Assembly (NCBI GenBank): GCA_036375275.1
Contig: DASUSF010000330.1
Span: 1 to 7,627 of the forward strand
Origin: DASUSF01 sp036375275
GTDB taxonomy: Bacteria; Pseudomonadota; Alphaproteobacteria; Geminicoccales; Geminicoccaceae
Direction: 5' to 3'
Length of the DNA: 7,627 nt
Part shown: positions 4,574-7,627 of the stretch, piece by piece
How positions within the stretch are numbered: position 1 is the first letter of the stretch
How the letters are laid out: each line of letters opens with the position of its first letter
The notes under the pieces: generated by a model
What the model was told of the DNA's origin: nothing
What the model saw: the letters and a program-made list of their open reading frames with translations, nothing else
Database searches by the model: none
Program-made: the position numbers and the translations under genes

Positions 4574-6598
4574 TCAACCGGCGCGCCACGCCTGGGTCCG
4601 CCGGAGGACGCCCCGGGTCAGGCCGGCGTGGACCAGCCGCGCCACGACGTTGGTGTAGAAGATCATCATGCCCATCGCGGCCGCGGGCGCGATGTCGCCG
4701 GCGTCGTCCATGTTGAGCACCGCGACCGAGGCGAGCGTCGTGTCCGGGGCGTAGAGGAAGACCACCGCGGAGACCGTGGTCATCGCGTTGACGAACAGGT
4801 AGATCGAGATGTCGAGGATCGCCGGCAGGCAGACCGGCACCGTGACCAGCGCGAACACCCGCCAGACCGGCTGGCCGAGCGAGGCGTTGACCGCCTCGAA
4901 CTCCGGGTCCATCTGCTTGAGCGCCGTCACCGCGGTCAGGTGCGAGACGGTGTAGAAGTGGGTGATGGTCGAGATCACCAGGATCGCCATGGTGCCGTAG
5001 ATCACGTTCAGCGGGTTGTCCGGCGCGTTGAAGAAGAACACGTAGGCGAGCCCGAGCACCATGCCGGGGATCGCCATCGGCAGCATGGCGAGCAGGTGGA
5101 AGGCGGCGCGCCCGGACCGGAAGCCCTGCGCCTTCTCGACCACATAGGCGCCGAGGAAGATCACGACGGTCCCGATCGCCGCGCTGTACGCCGCCATCCG
5201 GATCGAGTTCCAGTAGCTGTCCCAGCCGCCGCCGTCGAAGCGGTCGAAGCGGTAGTTCTCGAGGCCGAGCTCCAGGTTGTACGGCCAGAACTTGATCAGG
5301 GCGGCATACTGGCAGGTGCCGAGGATGCCGAGGATGAAGATCGAGACCACGACGCAGAAGCCGAGCATGCCGAGATCGAACCGGCGATCCGGCTTCGGGT
5401 GGTAGGGCACGGCGGCCGAGCTGATCAGCGCCACCTGCCTGCTCTGCATCGCCCGGTCGACGCCGAACGCGATCAGGGCCGGAACCAGCAGGACGACCGA
5501 GACCACCGCCCCCATCTCGAAGTTCTGCTGGCCGACCACCTGCTTGTAGATGTCGAGCGCGAGCACGTCGTAGCCGCCACCGATCACCTTCGGCACGCCG
5601 AAGTCGGTGATCACGAGGTTGAAGACGACGAACGCCGCGGAGACCAGCCCGTAGGCGGCGCCTGGCAGCGTGACCGTGAAGAACACCTTTCGGGCCGGTG
5701 CCCGGAGCGCGGTCGCCGCCTCGTACAACCGGGCGTCGGCGATCGCCAGCGCGATCAGGATGATCACGAGCGCATGCGGGAAGGTGAAGAAGCAGGACGC
5801 GATCACGATCCCGATCGGGCCGTAGATGTCGTGGCCGAAGAGGAGGCCCCGGGCCAGGCCCTGGTTGCCGAACAGGTAGATCAGGCCGATCCCCGGGAGC
5901 AGCGACGGCACCAGGATCGGCACCATGGCGATGGTCCTGAACAGCGGCTTGGCGGGCATGCAGCTCCGGGTCAGCGCGTAGGCGAAGAGGAACGCCGCGC
6001 CGACCGTGATGACGGTCGTCACGGCCGCGATGGTCAGGCTGTTCCAGAGCGAGTGGCGAAGCGCGGGCGTGGTGACGTAGGCGACGTAGTTCGAGAGGCC
6101 GGTCTCGGGCGCGGGGCGCACCAGGATCCGACCGAGATCCTCGGCCGGCACCTCGAACGCACCGCCGGGGACCGAGAACGCGCCGCCGAAGAGCAGGAGG
6201 CCGCCATCGTCGGACGCATCGCTGAGACGGAACGCGCGGTGCCGCTCGACGAGCGCCTCGGGCAGCAGGTCGCCGGCGCCGATCCGGGTCCTGGCGGTCG
6301 GCGCCAGACCGTGGTTGACCGGCCGCTCCAGATCGCCCGTCAGGGTCGCGAGGCTGCCGAGGGGCATCCAGTCGCCGCCGTCGCTCGCCTCGACCTCGAT
6401 CAGCTCGAAGCGGAACGCGTACGTCGTGATCGACTTGGAGAGCATCGCCCAGAGCGGAAAGGCGAGGGTGATCAGGAGGTAGAGGCCGATCACGACAGCC
6501 AGCGCGCGGAGCGCCCACTGGTCCCGGCCGATCCCGGGCCTGACCCGCGCCGGACCGGTGGCGTCAGCGAGGCTCGCCATCCCGGCCGGCTGCGGCAT
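4574..6598 (-). CDS. fused two-domain ABC permease, putative 2-aminoethylphosphonate type
   Basis: Inner-membrane channel of a binding-protein-dependent importer. Its 674 residues hold two permease units in one chain (about 168-385 and 405-665), each with several membrane segments. The best match by recall is the putative 2-aminoethylphosphonate permease family: TRSCMPAKPLF (210-220), ITDFGVPKVIGGGYDVLALD (330-349), YKQVVGQQNFEMGAVV (351-366), QVALISSAAVPYHPKPDRRF (388-407). The two ATPase-contact loops are EAATALRAPARKVFFTVTLP (293-312), where the usual glycine is R299, and FEAVNASLGQPVWRVFALVT (567-586), where G575 is kept. After the first membrane segment (about 32-53) comes an extra, probably periplasmic, stretch (about 57-160), making it some 100 residues longer than I recall for the family. 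The ATG at 6598 overlaps the ATPase gene by 35 bases; ATG 6580 is an alternative. Neither has a good ribosome-binding site, so coupling is likely. Iron(III) or another small anion is an alternative substrate. Confidence 0.87.
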   Translation of the reverse strand: MPQPAGMASLADATGPARVRPGIGRDQWALRALAVVIGLYLLITLAFPLWAMLSKSITTYAFRFELIEVEASDGGDWMPLGSLATLTGDLERPVNHGLAPTARTRIGAGDLLPEALVERHRAFRLSDASDDGGLLLFGGAFSVPGGAFEVPAEDLGRILVRPAPETGLSNYVAYVTTPALRHSLWNSLTIAAVTTVITVGAAFLFAYALTRSCMPAKPLFRTIAMVPILVPSLLPGIGLIYLFGNQGLARGLLFGHDIYGPIGIVIASCFFTFPHALVIILIALAIADARLYEAATALRAPARKVFFTVTLPGAAYGLVSAAFVVFNLVITDFGVPKVIGGGYDVLALDIYKQVVGQQNFEMGAVVSVVLLVPALIAFGVDRAMQSRQVALISSAAVPYHPKPDRRFDLGMLGFCVVVSIFILGILGTCQYAALIKFWPYNLELGLENYRFDRFDGGGWDSYWNSIRMAAYSAAIGTVVIFLGAYVVEKAQGFRSGRAAFHLLAMLPMAIPGMVLGLAYVFFFNAPDNPLNVIYGTMAILVISTITHFYTVSHLTAVTALKQMDPEFEAVNASLGQPVWRVFALVTVPVCLPAILDISIYLFVNAMTTVSAVVFLYAPDTTLASVAVLNMDDAGDIAPAAAMGMMIFYTNVVARLVHAGLTRGVLRRTQAWRAG

Positions 6599-7627
6599 AG
6601 ATCCGGAGGTGATCGCGCGGCAGCACGACCCCGACGCTCCGTCCCTCGGCGAGGCCGAGGTCGCGGATCAGGTTGGCCGGGAGGTCGACCCGGAGCGCGA
6701 GCGGTGGCTCGTGACCGGCCCCGAGATGGGCGCGGACGTAGGACCCCAGGAACTCGATCCGGTGGACGCTGGCCTGAAGGGTGTTCTCGGCCTCCGCCCC
6801 GGCCCCCGGGACCCGGACATCCTCGGGCCGGATCGCGACCGTCACCGGGCCGCGGCGCCGCGGCGCGGCCGGGCAGGCCAGCGTGATGCCGCCGATCCGG
6901 ACCCGCCCGTCGCCCGTGGCTTCGCCGGCCATGAAGTTCATCGTGCCGATGAAGTCGGCGACGAAGGCGGAGGCCGGCTCGCAGTAGACCTCGACCGGCG
7001 TCCCCACCTGCTCGATCCGGCCGCGGTCCATGACCACGATCCGGTCGGCCATGGTCAGCGCCTCCTCCTGGTCGTGGGTGACCATGATCGTGGTGAGGCC
7101 CAGGCGCCGCTGGAGCGTCTTGATCTCGTGGCGCAGGGCCACGCGCACGCGCGCGTCGAGCGCCGACAGCGGCTCGTCGAGCAGCAGCAGCGTCGGCGAG
7201 GGCGCCAGGGCGCGGGCGAGCGCGACGCGCTGCTGCTCGCCGCCGGACAGCTGGGCCGGGTACCGGTCGCGGTGCGCCCGGAGGTGGACCAGGTCCAGCA
7301 GCTCGTCGACGCGGGCCGCGACGCGCGCGCGGGCGGCGCGGCGTGCCTCCAGGCCGTAGGCCACGTTGCGCGCCACGGTGAGGTTGGGAAAGAGCGCGTA
7401 GGACTGGAAGACGATCCCGTAGCTCCGCTCGCCCGGCGGCAGCCGCGAGACGTCGCGGCCGGCGAGCCGCACGACGCCTGCGTTCTGGCGCTCCAGGCCG
7501 GCCACGATCCTGAGCAGCGTGGTCTTGCCGCAGCCGCTGGGGCCCAGGAAGCAGGCGAACTCCCCCTCGGCGACCGTCAGGGAGACGTCGCGGAGGGCCA
7601 CCACCGGGCCGAACTTCTTGGCGATGC
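6564..7627 (-). CDS. ABC transporter ATPase, putative 2-aminoethylphosphonate type, 5' end outside window
   Basis: Cytoplasmic ATPase that powers the adjacent permease. The frame stays open past 7604 to the right edge, reading IAKKFGPVVALRDVSL as in the usual N-terminus, so the true start is outside. Numbering from the GTG at 7604: Walker A GPSGCGKTT (21-29), Q-loop Q67 in GIVFQSYALFPNLTVARN, signature LSGGEQQRVALARAL (119-133), Walker B LLLLDEPLSALD (139-150), switch histidine H177 in MVTHDQEEAL, then IEQVGTPVEVY and a C-terminal TOBE-like domain (about 228-336). The phrases GLERQNAG, FQSYALFPNLTVA and RRLGLTTIMVTHDQEEAL fit the putative 2-aminoethylphosphonate ATPase family closely; spermidine/putrescine and iron(III) ATPases are the near alternatives. 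All catalytic motifs are intact. The gene overlaps the permease start by 35 bases. No binding-protein gene is visible; it may lie to the right. Confidence 0.93.
   Translation of the reverse strand, partial: IAKKFGPVVALRDVSLTVAEGEFACFLGPSGCGKTTLLRIVAGLERQNAGVVRLAGRDVSRLPPGERSYGIVFQSYALFPNLTVARNVAYGLEARRAARARVAARVDELLDLVHLRAHRDRYPAQLSGGEQQRVALARALAPSPTLLLLDEPLSALDARVRVALRHEIKTLQRRLGLTTIMVTHDQEEALTMADRIVVMDRGRIEQVGTPVEVYCEPASAFVADFIGTMNFMAGEATGDGRVRIGGITLACPAAPRRRGPVTVAIRPEDVRVPGAGAEAENTLQASVHRIEFLGSYVRAHLGAGHEPPLALRVDLPANLIRDLGLAEGRSVGVVLPRDHLRIYAAAGRDGEPR

Noticed and set aside
4407..6518. 703-codon minus-strand open frame overlapping the permease in another frame
   Set aside because: Its product is low-complexity R/P/G/A/D sequence without membrane segments; the real permease frame has all family motifs.
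4280..6886. Very long open frame on the plus strand opposite the permease and ATPase genes (868 codons)
   Set aside because: The translation is rich in D, R, H, E and V in a pattern typical of the antisense of GC-rich membrane-protein codons, with no recognisable motif. The opposite strand encodes clear ABC transporter proteins.
6564..7604. Treating GTG 7604 as the ATPase start
   Set aside because: The frame remains open to the window edge and the residues before it (IAKKFGPV) match the normal N-terminus of the family, so the gene begins outside the window.

Overview
The window is GC-rich bacterial chromosome (GC-ending codons dominate every gene). It fits a high-GC alphaproteobacterium, perhaps Rhodospirillales-like. 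That placement is inferred from base composition, from leuD and leuB lying end to end, and from the type of transporter; no rRNA or other marker is present to settle it. No tRNA, CRISPR array, transposase or integrase was seen.

Layout. Positions 1-219 are a gene-poor left edge with a more AT-rich patch (about 58-200) and at most a fragment of a coding region. A TrmH/SpoU-type RNA 2'-O-methyltransferase runs leftward (220-936). Diverging from it is a rightward pair of small overlapping genes of unknown function, a DUF6883-type protein (1030-1365) and a DUF4926-type protein (1331-1603). They meet the leftward leucine-biosynthesis genes head on: leuD (2751-3371) followed by leuB (1621-2751), overlapping by one base. 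Diverging from leuD is a rightward gene for a membrane protein with a Popeye-like arrangement: three predicted membrane segments and then a cyclic-nucleotide-binding-like domain (3532-4257). Next is a 316-base stretch with several inverted repeats and a leftward 23-codon ORF (4351-4422) preceded by a strong ribosome-binding site. The right part is a leftward transporter operon: an ABC ATPase cut by the window edge (6564 to beyond 7627) and a fused two-domain permease (4574-6598), most like the putative 2-aminoethylphosphonate importers.

How the parts work together. LeuD (small subunit of isopropylmalate isomerase) and LeuB (isopropylmalate dehydrogenase) are consecutive steps of leucine synthesis; the large subunit gene leuC is not adjacent. 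The ATPase and permease form one importer that still needs a periplasmic binding protein, which is not in the window. The two DUF genes look like one translationally coupled module. The Popeye-like protein could link a ligand to membrane events, but its binding cassette lacks the usual arginine.

Most worth a second look: the overlapping DUF6883/DUF4926 pair, the cationic 23-residue microprotein candidate with its structured upstream region, the roughly 100-residue periplasmic insertion in the permease, and the Popeye-like protein with an altered ligand cassette. None is proven to be a new system from sequence alone.
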